From positions 1 to 42,598 of the forward strand of contig JASHOA010000072.1 of the NCBI GenBank assembly GCA_030041375.1: a stretch of 42,598 bases of DNA. The letters run 5' to 3'. This document shows positions 42,252-42,598 of the stretch, piece after piece (position 1 is the stretch's first letter; each line of letters opens with the position of its first letter). A program made the position numbers and the translations under genes. Source of the stretch: Acetobacteraceae bacterium (GTDB taxonomy: Bacteria > Pseudomonadota > Alphaproteobacteria > Acetobacterales > Acetobacteraceae). The notes under the pieces were generated by a model. It ran no database searches and was not told where the DNA came from. It was given only the letters and a program-made list of their open reading frames with translations.

Positions 42252-42598
42252 CGCTGGTTTCCTTCGGGGAGGGGCTGCTTCGTGCCGGCGCCTTCGCGAA
42301 TCGGCGATGTTTCCATTTCAATCAGATCGATTTCCTGAACGAGCCATCGCGTGCTGCTGCCTGGCTCGTTGGCGATCGTGTGGATTGTCCCGAAATGCAC
42401 CCCGATCGCGTCTTCCTTGCTCACGACGGAGTAGAGGTCGGGCGCGACGGCGGAATCGAGCATTTCCTCGTCGAACTGCCGGAGGAGTGCGGCGTGGTGG
42501 CTCGCGAGGGCCTGTGCGCAGCGGATCGCATGCGCGCGCTCGGCGTAGGCCACGAGGACTCTGGTCTCGTCCTCGCTTTGCTTGAGGACGGTGAATAC
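42248..42598 (-). CDS. Hypothetical protein, 5' end beyond the window
   Basis: At least 116 residues. The frame is open to the window edge (VFTVLKQSEDETRVLVAYAE onward), so the true start is outside. Features: polar helical HAIRCAQALASHHAALLRQF and a C-terminal STRWLVQEIDLIEMETSPI. No family recognised. Coupled by ATGA to the 78-residue gene downstream. Confidence 0.5.
   Translation of the reverse strand, partial: VFTVLKQSEDETRVLVAYAERAHAIRCAQALASHHAALLRQFDEEMLDSAVAPDLYSVVSKEDAIGVHFGTIHTIANEPGSSTRWLVQEIDLIEMETSPIREGAGTKQPLPEGNQR

Overview
The window is G+C-rich DNA (roughly 60% by eye) with compact, ATGA-overlapping operons, twin-arginine and Sec signal peptides, a sigma-54 regulon and many broken insertion sequences (ISL3, IS1634, IS110, IS6, IS481, IS630 and ISKra4 types). 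This points to an alphaproteobacterium (Rhizobiales or Rhodospirillales/Acetobacteraceae-like) and to an accessory catabolic region, possibly on a plasmid or genomic island. No rRNA, tRNA or CRISPR array was seen.

Layout. 1-2113 is a graveyard of transposase pieces. 2114-14768 is catabolic cluster A: a PRISE-like short-chain reductase and an acetolactate-synthase-like TPP enzyme on the + strand. On the - strand are a ribose/xylose-type ABC importer (two permeases, a double ATPase, a binding protein), a luciferase-like flavin monooxygenase and a flavin reductase. A divergent sigma-54 activator (GAF, AAA+ with GAFTGA, Fis HTH) follows. A near-consensus -24/-12 promoter and two TGTCGC/GCGACA palindromes lie between the activator and the flavin reductase, so the activator very probably drives the monooxygenase operon. 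14930-17830 is a second IS nest: IS110 and IS6 stubs, a frameshifted ISL3 element, a minimal ISL3-like remnant and a Tn3-type terminal repeat.

17831-39806 is catabolic cluster B, bounded by two 38-bp Tn3-family end sequences that face outwards. It holds an aldo-keto reductase, an NTF2-like protein, a + strand operon hyuA1-hyuB1-small Cys4 protein-hyuB2-amidase-SDR, and a convergent - strand operon small Cys4 protein-(class IV aminotransferase remnant)-hyuA2-hyuB3. A complete CUT1-type ABC importer follows (Tat-exported binding protein, two permeases, MalK-like ATPase). The proposed logic is import of a small organic substrate, ATP-dependent attack by HyuA/HyuB (cyclic amide opening or carboxylation of a ketone), then amidase and dehydrogenase steps. 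The substrate cannot be read from sequence.

39255-42598 holds a decayed XRE-type regulator, an ISKra4-type remnant and hypothetical proteins with no family I recognise.

The most interesting signal is a pair of 65-75-residue proteins with a conserved CxxCG...FCSxWCVxW signature, one in each hyuA/hyuB cassette. They look like a dedicated metal-binding subunit of an uncharacterised HyuA/HyuB enzyme that also has alternative HyuB partners.
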